DNA of 64,000 nt from Spiribacter sp. 2438 (GCF_009676705.1 NZ_CP046046.1:310001-374000), one strand, 5' to 3'. Positions 1-9,325 are shown, counted from the stretch's first letter. Notes: generated by a model from the letters alone, not told the origin. Numbers and translations: made by a program.

Positions 1-792
1 AAGGGCTGGCGGGAGATGATCCATCGCTACGCGGCGGGCATCGTCGGGCTGCTGATCGCCGGCATGGGGTATTACGCCTGGCGTCGGCGCCACATCCCCG
101 GCCAGTCCTGGAAGGTGCCGCTGTTTCTGATCGCCCTGGTGACGGTACAGGCCACTCTGGGGGCCTGGACGGTGACCTGGCAGCTCAAGCCGGCGGTGGT
201 CACTGCTCATTTGCTGGGCGGCCTGGCGACGTTGTCGCTGCTCTGGTGGGTAACCCTACGGACCAATCGGCTCGGCGGTGCTGGCCGGCTGGCCGGCCGC
301 CGAGGGCTGAATGCGCTCCTTGCCGCCGGCCTGGTGGTGGCCATCGGCCAGATCACCCTCGGGGGTTGGGTCAGCACCAACTATGCGGCCCTGGCCTGTA
401 ATGAATTTCCTGCCTGTAGCCTCGGTGAATACTGGCCCGAACGCGCCGATTTCTCCGAGGGCTTCGTGCTCTGGCGCGGGCTTGGCGTGAACTATGAGTT
501 CGGGGTCCTGGATCACCCGGCACGCATGGCGGTGCATCTGGTTCACCGGGCCGGGGCCATTGTCGCCGCCCTGGTGCTGGGTGCCCTGGCCTGGTGGCTG
601 TGGCGGGCCGGGGGCATTGGGCGCGGCATCGGCGTCGCGCTAGGCGTGGTGCTGGTGGCGCAGATCGGCATCGGCATTGGCAACGTGGTCTACAGCTTGC
701 CTCTGTCACTGGCGGTCGCGCACAATGCAGGCGCTGCGTTGCTCATGATGGTGCTTGTCACCGCCATTCATTTGATTCGACCGCTGAGATGA
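1..792 (+). CDS. ctaA: Heme A synthase CtaA (COX15 family), 5' end outside the window
   Basis: Converts heme O to heme A for aa3-type cytochrome oxidase; integral membrane protein. The reading frame is open from base 1 and the family needs about 80 more N-terminal residues, so the ATG at 16 is internal and the gene is cut by the window edge. The visible 263 residues hold about six hydrophobic segments and the family's conserved histidines, seen in [24 protein letters not shown] and AVAHNAGAA, plus a periplasmic loop with two cysteines ([11 protein letters not shown]) near residue 130. Its stop overlaps the start of ctaB, the next step in the same cofactor pathway. Family assignment is secure; only the N-terminus is missing. 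Confidence 0.93.
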   Translation, partial: KGWREMIHRYAAGIVGLLIAGMGYYAWRRRHIPGQSWKVPLFLIALVTVQATLGAWTVTWQLKPAVVTAHLLGGLATLSLLWWVTLRTNRLGGAGRLAGRRGLNALLAAGLVVAIGQITLGGWVSTNYAALACNEFPACSLGEYWPERADFSEGFVLWRGLGVNYEFGVLDHPARMAVHLVHRAGAIVAALVLGALAWWLWRAGGIGRGIGVALGVVLVAQIGIGIGNVVYSLPLSLAVAHNAGAALLMMVLVTAIHLIRPLR

Positions 793-1748
793 CCATGAGC
801 CGGACCCTGGAAGCCACCACCAACTCCGCCGCGGAGGATGCCTCGGGGCTGAGGCACCTGGCCCGGCATTGGCGGGACTACTACGAACTGACCAAGCCGG
901 GCGTGGTGGCGCTGATGGTGTTCACCGCGGTGGTGGGCAACCTGTTGGCCAGTCCTGGAACCATTCCCTGGAACGCTTTGCTGGTGGGTAACCTCGGTAT
1001 CGCGCTGGCGGCCGGTTCCGCCGCCGCCATTAACCATCTGGTGGATCGAGGGGTTGACGGGCGCATGAAGCGCACCGAAGGCCGTCCACTACCCACCGGC
1101 CATCTGCGCACCAGTCATGCGGTGACCTTTGCCGGGGCGCTTGCCGCGGCCGGGCTCGGACTGCTGTATTTCGCGGTCAACCCCCTGACCGCCTGGCTTA
1201 CCTTCGGTTCACTGATCGGTTATGCATTCATTTACACGCTGTTCCTGAAGCGGGCGACGCCCCAGAACATCGTGATTGGCGGTGCTGCCGGTGCCGCACC
1301 ACCGGTGCTTGGCTGGGTGGCGGTCACCGGCAGCATCGACCCCCATGCGCTGCTGCTTTTCCTGATTATTTTCACCTGGACGCCGCCGCATTTCTGGGCA
1401 CTGGCGATCCACCGCCGCGAAGAGTACGCCAAGGTAGAAATTCCGATGCTGCCGGTTACCCACGGCGACCGGCATACGCGTTGGCAGATTCTTTTTTATA
1501 CCGCGTTACTGGTGGGGGTGACGTTGTTGCCGTTTGCCACGGGCATGAGCGGGCTGATCTACCTGGCGGCGGCCCTGGCGCTGGGCGCCCGGTATCTCTG
1601 GTTCGGGATTGCCATGCTGCAGAAGCCCGAAGAGCGTTCACTGCCCATGCGCTCCTTCGGCTTTAGCATTGTGTACCTGATGGCGCTTTTCGCGGCGCTG
1701 TTAACGGACGCCTATCTGCCAATTTTTGCCGGTTTGCTGGTGGGGTAG
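789..1748 (+). CDS. ctaB: Heme O synthase (protoheme IX farnesyltransferase)
   Basis: UbiA-superfamily membrane prenyltransferase that adds the farnesyl group to heme B, giving heme O for CtaA or for an o-type oxidase. I choose the ATG at 789, which overlaps the ctaA stop as ATGA; the frame is open further upstream but only inside ctaA. That gives 319 residues, normal for CyoE/CtaB. The first Asp-rich motif lies near residues 82-103 ([15 protein letters not shown], then RPLP) and the second conserved segment near 195-215 ([19 protein letters not shown]). About nine hydrophobic helices. Translational coupling to ctaA fits a heme A pathway serving a cytochrome c oxidase encoded upstream of the window. 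Confidence 0.96.
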   Translation: MTMSRTLEATTNSAAEDASGLRHLARHWRDYYELTKPGVVALMVFTAVVGNLLASPGTIPWNALLVGNLGIALAAGSAAAINHLVDRGVDGRMKRTEGRPLPTGHLRTSHAVTFAGALAAAGLGLLYFAVNPLTAWLTFGSLIGYAFIYTLFLKRATPQNIVIGGAAGAAPPVLGWVAVTGSIDPHALLLFLIIFTWTPPHFWALAIHRREEYAKVEIPMLPVTHGDRHTRWQILFYTALLVGVTLLPFATGMSGLIYLAAALALGARYLWFGIAMLQKPEERSLPMRSFGFSIVYLMALFAALLTDAYLPIFAGLLVG

Positions 1749-1778
1749 CCCCCACCAGCCGGCATCGCCGGTTCGGGT

Positions 1779-2786
1779 TCAGCTGCCGCCGGCGACCTTG
1801 TCCAGCCCCACGTTGTTTTTCTCCAGCACCCGGTCAGCGCGATAGCTGGAGCGGACCAGCGGCCCGGACACCACTTCCAGAAATCCCTTGCCCAAACCGA
1901 TCTCGCGGAAGCGGTTGAACTGCTCGGGGGTGACGTAGCGGTCCACGGGCAGGTGGTTCACCGTCGGGCGCAGGTACTGACCGAACGTGACGATATCCAC
2001 GCCGATGGCGCGCAGGTCGTCCATGGTCTCGATGATTTCATCATCGGTTTCGCCCAGCCCGAGCATCAGACTGGTTTTGGTCAGCACGCCCGGGCGCCGG
2101 GCCTTGGCGTGGGCCAACACGTCCAGGGTCTGCTGATAGCCGGCCCGGGCATCCCGCACCGGGTGAGTCAGTCGCTTGACCGTCTCGACGTTTTGGGCGA
2201 ACACCTCCAGGCCGGTGTCCACCACCGTGTTGATGGCGTCGTGGCTGCCATTGAAGTCCGGCGTCAACGCCTCGACAGCGGTGTTCGGGTTCCGCTGCTG
2301 AATCGCCCGAATGCAGGCGGCGTAGTGACCAGCGCCGCCATCCGGCAGGTCATCCCGGTCCACCGAGGTCAGCACCACGTACTTCAGCCCCATCAGCTCC
2401 ACGGTCTCGGCGGCCCCGGCGGGCTCGTTCTCATCCAGCCAGCCTTTGGGGTTGCCGGTGTCCACCGCGCAGAAGCGGCAGGCCCGGGTGCAGACATCGC
2501 CCATGAGCATGATGGTGGCGGTGCCGGCACTCCAGCACTCGCCCATGTTGGGGCACATGGACTCTTCGCACACCGTCGCCAGCTTGTGGTCGCGGACGGT
2601 CTTGCGGACTTTCTGATAGGTCTCGCCGGTGGGCACCTTGACCCGCAGCCAGTCGGGCTTGTCGCCGCGGCTGAGCGGCGCGGCATCCTTGCGGGTCTTG
2701 ACGCCATTCTTGATGGCCCGGACACCGTTGGACTTGCTGACTTTCTGGCCGCTGAGGACCACGGGAATTCCCTTCAGTTCGCTCAT
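1779..2786 (-). CDS. lipA: Lipoyl synthase LipA (radical SAM)
   Basis: Inserts two sulfurs into protein-bound octanoate to make lipoyl groups on 2-oxoacid dehydrogenases and GcvH. 335 residues. The auxiliary cluster cysteines are C73, C78 and C84 ([12 protein letters not shown]), the radical-SAM cysteines C99, C103 and C106 (CTRACRFC), and the RSSYRAD motif near 312-318 supplies the auxiliary-cluster serine. The start is supported by AGGAG seven bases before the ATG. The first ~40 residues are a basic extension before the catalytic part. The usual partner lipB is not beside it; instead a small unknown gene lies 22 bases upstream on the same strand. It converges on ctaB. Confidence 0.97.
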   Translation of the reverse strand: MSELKGIPVVLSGQKVSKSNGVRAIKNGVKTRKDAAPLSRGDKPDWLRVKVPTGETYQKVRKTVRDHKLATVCEESMCPNMGECWSAGTATIMLMGDVCTRACRFCAVDTGNPKGWLDENEPAGAAETVELMGLKYVVLTSVDRDDLPDGGAGHYAACIRAIQQRNPNTAVEALTPDFNGSHDAINTVVDTGLEVFAQNVETVKRLTHPVRDARAGYQQTLDVLAHAKARRPGVLTKTSLMLGLGETDDEIIETMDDLRAIGVDIVTFGQYLRPTVNHLPVDRYVTPEQFNRFREIGLGKGFLEVVSGPLVRSSYRADRVLEKNNVGLDKVAGGS

Positions 2787-2808
2787 CGATGGCTCCTGAT
2801 TGCCGTTG

Positions 2809-3000
2809 TCAGTCCTTGCCGTAGGGGTTGTTCATGACTGAAAACCAGTTGGCATGGCTTTGATCAGCTTTTCGCTTGTAGCCTTCCACTTCCTCGCGGG
2901 ACACCTGCTCACGCAGCTCGCCGTCACTCACGGGGCGTGGATCGTATTCACTGCCCGCCTGTTCGGCATCCTCGGCGGGCTTCTCGCGCTTGTCCGTCAT
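2809..3000 (-). CDS. Small charged protein of unknown function upstream of lipA
   Basis: A 63-residue reading frame, not recognised. I start it at the ATG at 3000 ([11 protein letters not shown]); an in-frame ATG at 3030 exists but lies in the likely promoter. The protein is hydrophilic, rich in Glu, Asp and Lys, with no signal peptide or membrane segment, a probable helix over residues 25-50 ([18 protein letters not shown]) and a C-terminal NPYGKD tail. It is 22 bases upstream of lipA on the same strand, so the two are probably co-transcribed, and divergent from the tusA-like gene. Frame, operon position and composition make it a likely real gene; a link to lipoate metabolism would be inference from position only. 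Confidence 0.6.
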   Translation of the reverse strand: MTDKREKPAEDAEQAGSEYDPRPVSDGELREQVSREEVEGYKRKADQSHANWFSVMNNPYGKD

Positions 3001-3066
3001 GGCAGCGTCTCCCTGCAAGATTTTGTACACTGAGTCGATTATACGCGCCTCATCGGGACCTTCTCC

Positions 3067-3318
3067 ATGGACGCCCAGTCACAGCCCCATTACGACACGG
3101 ATCTGGACGTGCGAGGGCTCAACTGCCCATTGCCCATTCTCCGGACCAAGCAGCACCTGCGGGACATGCACCCCGGTGAGTGCCTGCGGGTGCAGGCCAC
3201 CGATCCGCATTCGGTGATTGACTTCACCGGCTTTTGCGACCGCAGCGAACACACCCTCATCCATCACGTGGAGGCAGACGGCGTGTTCACTTTCTGGCTT
3301 CGAAAAGGCCCGGGGTAA
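3067..3318 (+). CDS. tusA: TusA-like sulfur carrier (SirA family)
   Basis: An 83-residue cytoplasmic sulfurtransferase/sulfur carrier. The family signature CPxP is present with the persulfide-forming Cys20 in GLNCPLPILRTK; LDVRG before it and the C-terminal FWLRKG strand also fit. In E. coli TusA passes sulfur to the TusBCD relay for tRNA 2-thiouridine and to molybdopterin; several paralogues exist in sulfur-oxidising bacteria, so the exact role is open. It sits beside lipA, another sulfur-using gene, but diverges from it. The 3' end overlaps sohB by 32 bases tail to tail. Assignment to the family is firm, the symbol less so. Confidence 0.85.
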   Translation: MDAQSQPHYDTDLDVRGLNCPLPILRTKQHLRDMHPGECLRVQATDPHSVIDFTGFCDRSEHTLIHHVEADGVFTFWLRKGPG

Positions 3319-4294
3319 AACCCAACCTCGCCAGCACCGACTCGAACACGATGGCGAACCGCCGCCGGAAAGACGTGCTGGGGTGATAGGTGAGGGCGAT
3401 GAGTTCCATGCGCTCCCGCCGCTCCAGTAGCAGATCGTCGCTGGTGCCCAGGTCATCCACCAGATCCAGCTCCAGGGCCCGTTCCCCCAGCCAGTGCTCG
3501 CCAGTGGCGACTTTTTCCACGTCCAGCCGGGGGCGGTAGCGTGCGATGTGGTTGCGGAACAGGTCGTGGACTTCCTGCAGGGACTGGCGGAAATGCGCCC
3601 GGCCTTCGTCGGTGTTCTCGCCGAAGACGGTCAGGTCGCGCTTGTGCTCACCGGCGGTGTGCAGTTCAAACTCGATGTCATTGCGCTTCAGCCAGCCATG
3701 AAAGTTGGGTAGCTGGCCCACAACGCCGATGGATCCGATGATGGAGAAGGGGGCGGCCACGATCCGGTCGGCCACACAGGCCATCAGATAGCCGCCACTG
3801 GCGGCCACCCGATCCACGGCAACGGTCAGACGGATGCCCTGTTCCCTCAGCCGGGCCAGCTGGCTCGCGGCCAGGCCGTACCCCGGCACCGCGCCGCCCG
3901 GACTTTCCAGTTTCAGTAGCACTTCGTCATCCCGCTTGGCGCTGGCGAGAATGGCGCTGATTTCCTCGCGCAAAGCCTCGGTGGCACTGGCGCGGATATC
4001 GCCGTCAAAGGTCAGCACGAACAAGCGTGGCAGCCGGCCTTCGCCGCTTTGCCGGTTCTTTCGCCGCCGCTCCCGGAGCCGCTGCCAGAATCCCTTGGTG
4101 CCCTGTTGCGTGCCAAACTCAATGCGCCGGGCCATGGCCTTGTAGCGGGGGTTCAGGTGCTCGACTTCGAGCCGCTCGCGGTGACGGCCCCGGCCCCGGC
4201 CAGCAGCACCGACCATGGCAAAGATCACCATCAGGGCCACCAGCAGTGTCACCACGCGGGCGAGAAAAAAGGCGTACTCTTGCACCAGTTCCAT
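3287..4294 (-). CDS. sohB: SohB-type inner-membrane serine protease (peptidase S49)
   Basis: 335 residues, the length of SohB. One N-terminal membrane helix (about residues 8-30) is followed by a basic, helical linker and the S49 domain. The catalytic serine is Ser166 in RVAASGGYLMAC and the general-base lysine is Lys218 in TAGEHKRDLTVFGE, the Ser-Lys dyad of the SppA/SohB family. SohB is known as a periplasmic-facing protease and multicopy suppressor of DegP loss in E. coli; substrates are poorly defined. The C-terminus overlaps the convergent tusA gene by 32 bases. The start ATG is preceded at some distance by GGGAG. Confidence 0.93.
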   Translation of the reverse strand: MELVQEYAFFLARVVTLLVALMVIFAMVGAAGRGRGRHRERLEVEHLNPRYKAMARRIEFGTQQGTKGFWQRLRERRRKNRQSGEGRLPRLFVLTFDGDIRASATEALREEISAILASAKRDDEVLLKLESPGGAVPGYGLAASQLARLREQGIRLTVAVDRVAASGGYLMACVADRIVAAPFSIIGSIGVVGQLPNFHGWLKRNDIEFELHTAGEHKRDLTVFGENTDEGRAHFRQSLQEVHDLFRNHIARYRPRLDVEKVATGEHWLGERALELDLVDDLGTSDDLLLERRERMELIALTYHPSTSFRRRFAIVFESVLARLGFTPGLFEARK

Positions 4295-4382
4295 TGAGTT
4301 CTCCCGGTTGATTGGGGCCAGTCCAGCAGGCAGATTCTACGCGACACGGAGATGGTGGTAAGCCGGATGGCCCGGAATCCTC

Positions 4383-4694
4383 ATGAGTAACCCCGGCGAG
4401 CGCCCGCTCGACTATCGGGGCCAGGCGGTGGTGACGCTCCGCCAGATCGATCGTCACAATGGCGCCGCCAAAGGCACCGCGTTCCGTGCCTTCAAGCACG
4501 CGGACATTCCCCTTGTAGAGGGCCGGGATTTCTTCGTGGTTCCGCTGGATCGTCCCTCTGATCCAGCGACCGAGTCGTTGCTGCTGCGAGCCCGACAGAC
4601 AAACGCGGTCTACTCAAGCAGCCGGGCGCTGATCCTGCTGACGCGGCATGCCTATGCGCGGCTCGCTGCCGCTGCTAATCTTTCGCCATTATGA
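4383..4694 (+). CDS. Small helix-turn-helix-like protein, unknown function
   Basis: 103 residues, soluble. After a short N-terminus it has a segment that reads like a recognition-type helical pair (VTLRQIDRHNGAAKGTAFRAFK, split here as residues ~16-26 and ~27-37), then EGRDFFVVPLD and, near the end, ALILLTRHAYARL. This layout resembles small DNA-binding or antirepressor-like proteins (Rha/ORF6N style) seen in phages and scattered in bacterial genomes, but I cannot place it in a named family. The stop overlaps the ctaG start as ATGA, so it is translationally coupled to the oxidase-assembly genes. It could be a regulator of that operon or an unrelated insertion; this is inference. Confidence 0.65.
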   Translation: MSNPGERPLDYRGQAVVTLRQIDRHNGAAKGTAFRAFKHADIPLVEGRDFFVVPLDRPSDPATESLLLRARQTNAVYSSSRALILLTRHAYARLAAAANLSPL

Positions 4695-5542
4695 TTACCC
4701 TGCTTGAATGGCTGCGGCCCTGGGAGCCTTCGCTGCCGGTGTTCCTGGCGTGCGTGCTCGCGGCGGGCCTGTATGTCGTTGGCATGATGCGCGGCGCCAA
4801 ACCGGGGTTCTGGCCGGCGCTGTCGTATTTTCTGGGCATTGGCCTGATTTATGTGGTCACGCAGACCCATTACGACTATTACTCCCAGTATCTATTTGCC
4901 GCCCATCGGCTCCAGCATCTCATTCTGCATCACCTTGGTCCCTTCCTGATTGCCCTTGCCATGCCCACCGCGGTGCTGGCCGCGGCGCTGCCGGCAAGCT
5001 GGCGAACGCTGCCCCAAGGGGTCATGGCGCCGTTTTTCGGGGTTCTGGGATCGATTTACCGGGTGCTGCAGCAGCCGTTCATCGCCGGCTTCCTGTTTGT
5101 CGGGCTGGTGTACTTCTGGCTGACGCCGGATATCCATTTCGACGCCATGCTCAGCCTGGATCTGTACTGGTTCATGAACTGGACCATGGCGGTGGACGGG
5201 CTGCTGTTCTGGTGGCTGATCTTCGAGCGGGGCGGCAAGGGGATCACGCCCCGTCTGTCCCCCGGCCGGCGCATTATGGTGCTGGCAGCGATCATGCCGC
5301 CACAGATCGTACTGGGGGCCTACATCACGTTCAGTGGCCAGAATCTGTTCGAGATTTACGACGTCTGCGGCCGGGCCTTCCCCATCGACCCCATGCTGGA
5401 TCAGCAGATTGGCGGGCTGATTACCTGGATACCGGCGGCCATGATGAGTGTCATCGCGGCGGTGATTGTCCTCGCCTTCCGGCTTGATCAGGAGGAGCGG
5501 GCCGAGGACAGCCGCACCGAAACGACCCTGGAGAGAGCCTGA
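4691..5542 (+). CDS. ctaG: Cytochrome c oxidase assembly factor, caa3-type CtaG
   Basis: 283 residues with seven predicted membrane helices, matching the CtaG_caa3 family (Pfam family of Bacillus CtaG), which is unrelated to the Cox11 protein also called CtaG. It is needed for copper-centre assembly of caa3-type oxidases. Visible family features are the HRLQHLILHHLGPFLIAL segment near residues 75-92, histidine-rich in the way expected for copper handling, the central WTMAVDGLLFWWLIF helix and the AYITFSGQNLFEIYD loop. The start overlaps the upstream stop (ATGA); the stop overlaps the Sco gene by one base (TGATG). With ctaA, ctaB and Sco it forms an oxidase maturation set. Confidence 0.9.
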   Translation: MITLLEWLRPWEPSLPVFLACVLAAGLYVVGMMRGAKPGFWPALSYFLGIGLIYVVTQTHYDYYSQYLFAAHRLQHLILHHLGPFLIALAMPTAVLAAALPASWRTLPQGVMAPFFGVLGSIYRVLQQPFIAGFLFVGLVYFWLTPDIHFDAMLSLDLYWFMNWTMAVDGLLFWWLIFERGGKGITPRLSPGRRIMVLAAIMPPQIVLGAYITFSGQNLFEIYDVCGRAFPIDPMLDQQIGGLITWIPAAMMSVIAAVIVLAFRLDQEERAEDSRTETTLERA

Positions 5543-6126
5543 TGACTGTTCTGATGCGTCTTCTGCCGGTGCTGGTGCTGAGTCTGCTGCTGGTGGGCTG
5601 CGGGGGGCGTGGCTACGAAACCAAGGGCATCGAGGGCCTGTTGCCGGACCTGCAGTTCCGCCTGCTGAGTGAGACCGGCCAGGAAATTACCGAAGCGGAC
5701 ATGGCCGGTGCCCCCACGGTGGTGTTCTTCGGCTTTACCAACTGCCCCGACGTCTGCCCCACCGCCATGGCCCGCATCGCCGCCGCCACCGAAGCCGCCG
5801 GTGAGGGGTTGGAGTCGGACCTGCGGGTGTTGTTCGTGTCCGTGGATCCCGGCCGGGATACCCCGGCGCGGCTGGCCCATTACACCGGATTCTTCAGTGA
5901 ACGGGTCACCGGTGCCACCGCCGACTACGACACGCTGCGGGCCATGACCCGTCGGTACCGGGCGACTTTCGGCTACGACCAGCCGAATGAATTCGGTGAT
6001 TACAACGTCTCCCACTCCAGCGCCATGTACGTCTTCGACGCCGAGGGGCGGGCTCGCGCCCTGTTCCGCCCCAGTGACAGCGTCTCGGCCATGACAGCGG
6101 ATCTGCGCCGCATCGCCCAGGGTTGA
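5542..6126 (+). CDS. SCO1/SenC/PrrC copper chaperone lipoprotein
   Basis: 194 residues. The N-terminus is a lipoprotein signal with lipobox LVGC (Cys20), so the protein is anchored in the membrane facing the periplasm. The thioredoxin-fold copper site is complete: Cys68 and Cys72 in FTNCPDVCPTAM and His158 in NVSHSSAMYVFD. Sco proteins deliver copper to or reduce the CuA site of cytochrome oxidase subunit II. The gene begins at the ctaG stop, so the two are co-translated and probably act on the same enzyme. Its stop lies in a perfect inverted repeat shared with the ilvD end. Confidence 0.94.
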   Translation: MTVLMRLLPVLVLSLLLVGCGGRGYETKGIEGLLPDLQFRLLSETGQEITEADMAGAPTVVFFGFTNCPDVCPTAMARIAAATEAAGEGLESDLRVLFVSVDPGRDTPARLAHYTGFFSERVTGATADYDTLRAMTRRYRATFGYDQPNEFGDYNVSHSSAMYVFDAEGRARALFRPSDSVSAMTADLRRIAQG

Positions 6127-6151
6127 GTCGGCACCTGGCAGGCACCGACTC
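6125..6151. terminator. Inverted repeat between convergent sco and ilvD
   Basis: GAGTCGG (6125-6131) and CCGACTC (6145-6151) form a perfect 7-bp stem around a 13-base loop, starting inside the Sco stop codon and ending before the ilvD stop. The position between two convergent genes suits a bidirectional transcription stop, but there is no U-run on either side, so an intrinsic terminator is not proven. Confidence 0.4.
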
Positions 6152-6160
6152 CAGGACCCG

Positions 6161-7849
6161 TCAGTCGAACAGATCCTTGTCGGTGACGGCGCCGTGGGAA
6201 GCGGAGCTCACCAGCTTGGCGAACTTGCCCAGCACCCCACGCCGATAATTGGGCGGGCGGGGCTGCCACTGCCGGCGTCGCTCTGCCAGGGTGTCATCAC
6301 TGACCTTGACCTCCAGCAGGTTCTGATCGGCGTCGATGACCACCGTATCGCCTTCTTCCACCAGGGCGATGTTGCCCCCCACGGCGGCTTCCGGGGCCAC
6401 ATGGCCCACCACCATGCCGTAGGTCCCGCCAGAGAAGCGGCCGTCAGTGATCAACCCCACGGCATCGCCCAGGCCCCGACCGATGATGGCCGAGGTGGGT
6501 GCGAGCATTTCGCGCATGCCCGGGCCGCCCTTGGGTCCCTCGTAGCGGATGATGAGCACGTCGCCCGCCTGAATCTGGTCGTCCAGGATCGCCTCCATGG
6601 CGAGTTCCTCGGAATCGAACACCCGGGCCGGTCCTTCGATGCGGCGATGCTTGATGCCGCTGACCTTGGCCACCCCACCTTCCTCGGCCAGGTTGCCCCG
6701 GAGGATGGCCAGGTGGCCCTCCGGGTACATGGGGTTGTCGAAATCCCGAATGATGTCCTGGTCTGCTGATGGCTGCGCGGGCACATCCGCCAGCAGCGCC
6801 TCAATGGTCTGACCGGTGATGGTCATGCAGTCACCGTGCAGCAGGCCTTTCTCCAGCAGCATCTTCATGACCTGCGGAGTGCCGCCCACTTCGTGGAATT
6901 CACTGGTGACATAACGGCCCGAGGGCTTGAGGTCACAGAGCACCGGGACACGGCCCCGGATCCGCTCGATGTCGTCGATGGAAAAATCCAGTTCGCAGGC
7001 GTTGGCGATGGCCAGGATGTGTAGCACCGCATTGGTCGAGCCCCCCAGGGCCATGACCACGCTGACGGCGTTCTCAAGGGCCTGGCGGGTCATGATGTCC
7101 CGGGGCAGGCGCTGGTGACGGATGGCCTCCACCAGCACTTCGGCGGACCGCGCCGCCACGGTATGAGCCTCATCATCGATGGCGGACACGGTGCTGGAGC
7201 CCATCAGGCTCATCCCCATGGCCTCGAAGGCGCTGGACATGGTGTTGGCGGTGTACATGCCACCACAGGAGCCGGCTCCCGGGCAGGCGTTCTTCTCGAC
7301 GCCTTTCAGGTCTTCCTCGGAGAGCTTGCCGGCGGCCGCCTGGCCCACCGCCTCGAAGGCGCTGACGATGGTGAGGTCCTGTCCCTTGTAGCGACCGGGC
7401 TTGATGGTCCCGCCGTAGACAAAGATCGCCGGAATGTTGAGGCGGGCGATGCCGATCATCGCGCCGGGCATGTTCTTGTCACAGCCGCCGGTGGCGAGTA
7501 CGCCGTCCAGGCTCTGGCCGTTGCAGACGGTTTCGATGGAATCGGCGATCACCTCCCGGGACACCAGCGAGTACTTCATACCCTCGGTGCCCATGGAGAT
7601 GCCATCGGAGATAGTGATGGTGCCAAAACTCACCGGCATGGCCCCGGCAGCGCGAAGCGCCTCACTGGCCCGCTCCGCCTGGGCGCCGATGCCCAGGTTG
7701 CAGGGGGTGATGGTGCTATGGGCATTGCCGACGCCGACAATGGGCTTGTCGAAATCCTCGTCGCCAAAACCGGCGGCGCGCAGCATGGCGCGGTTGGGTG
7801 TTCGGGCCAGCCCCTCGGTGGTGGCGCGGCTTCGGCGATTGTCAGCCAT
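6161..7849 (-). CDS. ilvD: Dihydroxy-acid dehydratase IlvD
   Basis: Iron-sulfur dehydratase, third step of valine and isoleucine synthesis (and toward pantothenate and leucine). 562 residues, in the shorter size class of the family. Cluster ligands are visible at Cys50 (ITPCNLG), Cys123 (GGCDKNMPG) and Cys195 ([14 protein letters not shown]); the C-terminal [14 protein letters not shown] motif is present. The ATG has GAGGA seven bases upstream. It stands alone rather than with ilvBN/ilvC, transcribed divergently from zapE across a 129-base gap. Cofactor type (2Fe-2S or 4Fe-4S) cannot be told from sequence reading. Confidence 0.97.
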   Translation of the reverse strand: MADNRRSRATTEGLARTPNRAMLRAAGFGDEDFDKPIVGVGNAHSTITPCNLGIGAQAERASEALRAAGAMPVSFGTITISDGISMGTEGMKYSLVSREVIADSIETVCNGQSLDGVLATGGCDKNMPGAMIGIARLNIPAIFVYGGTIKPGRYKGQDLTIVSAFEAVGQAAAGKLSEEDLKGVEKNACPGAGSCGGMYTANTMSSAFEAMGMSLMGSSTVSAIDDEAHTVAARSAEVLVEAIRHQRLPRDIMTRQALENAVSVVMALGGSTNAVLHILAIANACELDFSIDDIERIRGRVPVLCDLKPSGRYVTSEFHEVGGTPQVMKMLLEKGLLHGDCMTITGQTIEALLADVPAQPSADQDIIRDFDNPMYPEGHLAILRGNLAEEGGVAKVSGIKHRRIEGPARVFDSEELAMEAILDDQIQAGDVLIIRYEGPKGGPGMREMLAPTSAIIGRGLGDAVGLITDGRFSGGTYGMVVGHVAPEAAVGGNIALVEEGDTVVIDADQNLLEVKVSDDTLAERRRQWQPRPPNYRRGVLGKFAKLVSSASHGAVTDKDLFD

Positions 7850-7978
7850 GAATGAGTCCTCGGGAAGTGGTTATAGATAGCCTGTCGAAAATACGAGATC
7901 GCCGCCCGTCTGGCAATGGATCCCGGCGGTCATGGCATACTCTGCTTCCCATGCTCTGAACCTCGTGGATGGACTGTC

Positions 7979-9082
7979 GTGACCACACCCAGTGCGCGCT
8001 ACCAGGCCGACCTGGACAGCGGTGACTTTCTCGCCGACCCGGCGCAGCAGGCGGCGATCGAGTCCCTGGATGCCCTTCACCAACGACTGGTCGATCCACC
8101 GCCGACACCCCGCCCGAGTGGCCTGCGCGGCTGGTGGGCGCGCCGTGGGGGTCCGCCCGCGGCGGAGCCGGGCCTGTACCTCTGGGGGGGCGTGGGTCGC
8201 GGCAAGACCTATCTGATGGACACGTTCTACGAGTGTCTGCCCGCCCCGATCAGCAAGCGGCGGGTTCACTTCCATCGGTTCATGAAGTCCGCCCACGAGC
8301 GGCTGCGGGCGTTGCGACAACAGCAGGATCCGTTGCGACAGATTGCCTCGGAATGGGCGGCGGACGCCCGGGTGCTGTGTTTTGACGAGTTCTTCGTCAG
8401 TGACATCACCGACGCCATGATCCTCTCCGGGCTGCTGCACGGGCTGGTGGAGGAGGGGGTCACCCTGGTGGCCACCTCCAATGTGCCGCCGGCGCGGCTT
8501 TACCACGACGGGCTGCAGCGCGAGCGTTTTCTGCCGGCCATTCAGCTACTGGAGGACCACACCCGGGTGCTCAATGTGGATGGAGGCACGGACTACCGCC
8601 TTCGGCGGTTGAGCCGCGCGCCGATTTACCACGTGCCGGCGGATGAGCGGGCCGAAGTGGCCATGGCCACGGCCTTCGAAGAGCTCTCACCGGATCGCGA
8701 CCATGATGGCTCCGAGCTCGAGATCAACCATCGAGTGATTCCCACCCGGGCGGTGGGTGACGGCGTCCTGTGGACGGACTTCAGTGCGCTCTGTGAGGGA
8801 CCCCGGAGCCAGGACGATTACATTGAAATTGCCCGGCAGTTCCATACGGTGCTGATCTCCCGGATACCGGTGTTGGATCGGGAGCGTGAGGACGCCGCTC
8901 GGCGGTTTATCGCGCTGGTGGACGAATTCTACGATCGAAGCGTCAAGCTGGTCATTTCAGCCACCGCCGACATTGAATGGCTGTACCGGGGCTACCGCCT
9001 TCGTTTTGAGTTTCGTCGCACCGCCTCGCGGTTGCGGGCCATGCAGACCCATGACTATCTGGCAACCGCCCACCGGCCGTGA
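7979..9082 (+). CDS. zapE: Cell-division ATPase ZapE (AFG1-like)
   Basis: 367 residues if started at the GTG at 7979 (VTTPSARYQADL), which fits the family start; the frame is open to an ATG at 7916 but that would add an unconserved 21-residue tail. Walker A is GGVGRGKTYLMD near residues 70-81, Walker B is VLCFDEFFVSD near 130-140, and the C-terminal EWLYRG...FEFRRTASRL block is typical. ZapE/AFG1 ATPases associate with the FtsZ ring in E. coli and with membrane protein quality control in mitochondria. No strong Shine-Dalgarno precedes the GTG. It is followed at once by a group of DnaA-box-like sequences. Confidence 0.93.
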   Translation: MTTPSARYQADLDSGDFLADPAQQAAIESLDALHQRLVDPPPTPRPSGLRGWWARRGGPPAAEPGLYLWGGVGRGKTYLMDTFYECLPAPISKRRVHFHRFMKSAHERLRALRQQQDPLRQIASEWAADARVLCFDEFFVSDITDAMILSGLLHGLVEEGVTLVATSNVPPARLYHDGLQRERFLPAIQLLEDHTRVLNVDGGTDYRLRRLSRAPIYHVPADERAEVAMATAFEELSPDRDHDGSELEINHRVIPTRAVGDGVLWTDFSALCEGPRSQDDYIEIARQFHTVLISRIPVLDREREDAARRFIALVDEFYDRSVKLVISATADIEWLYRGYRLRFEFRRTASRLRAMQTHDYLATAHRP

Positions 9083-9325
9083 GGTTATCCACGAATCCTG
9101 TGGATAAGGTTGTGGATGAATACAGGCAAAACCGCTGCAAGTGGCATGGTGACAAGGCGGGCTTTAAATCGGCGAAACCTTGACCAGTTTAATTAAGCCA
9201 ACAAAAACAGAGACTTACGGGTTATCCAGATCAATCAATAAGTTACAGAACCTATTGAAAAACGAACTCTGCTGCGGTGTGCATAACCTCGATTGTCAAT
9301 CCCTTCTTTCGGGCTTGCGGAGGGG
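9083..9325. other. AT-rich gap with clustered DnaA-box-like sites (origin-like)
   Basis: The 243 bases between zapE and the deacetylase gene carry five 9-mers close to the DnaA box TTATCCACA: 9085-9093 (TTATCCACG), 9099-9107 (exact, minus strand), 9111-9119 (minus strand, TCATCCACA), 9222-9230 (TTATCCAGA) and 9278-9286 (minus strand, TTATGCACA, which fits TTATNCACA). The first two form a perfect 8-bp inverted repeat. Between the two groups the sequence is strongly AT-rich: bases 9181-9270 are about 34% G+C against roughly 66% around it, and one GATC lies at 9229. This is the makeup of a bacterial origin or other DnaA-binding locus. Against it, dnaA, dnaN or mnmG are not in sight and genes on both sides mostly run toward it. 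Confidence 0.55.

Noticed and set aside
1953-2837. 294-codon plus-strand open frame opposite lipA
   Set aside because: LipA on the other strand has both cysteine sets; this frame is its shadow.
7850-7978. Strong sigma-70 promoters in the ilvD-zapE gap
   Set aside because: TATAAC on the minus strand and CATACT on the plus strand are -10-like, but neither has a convincing -35 at correct spacing.
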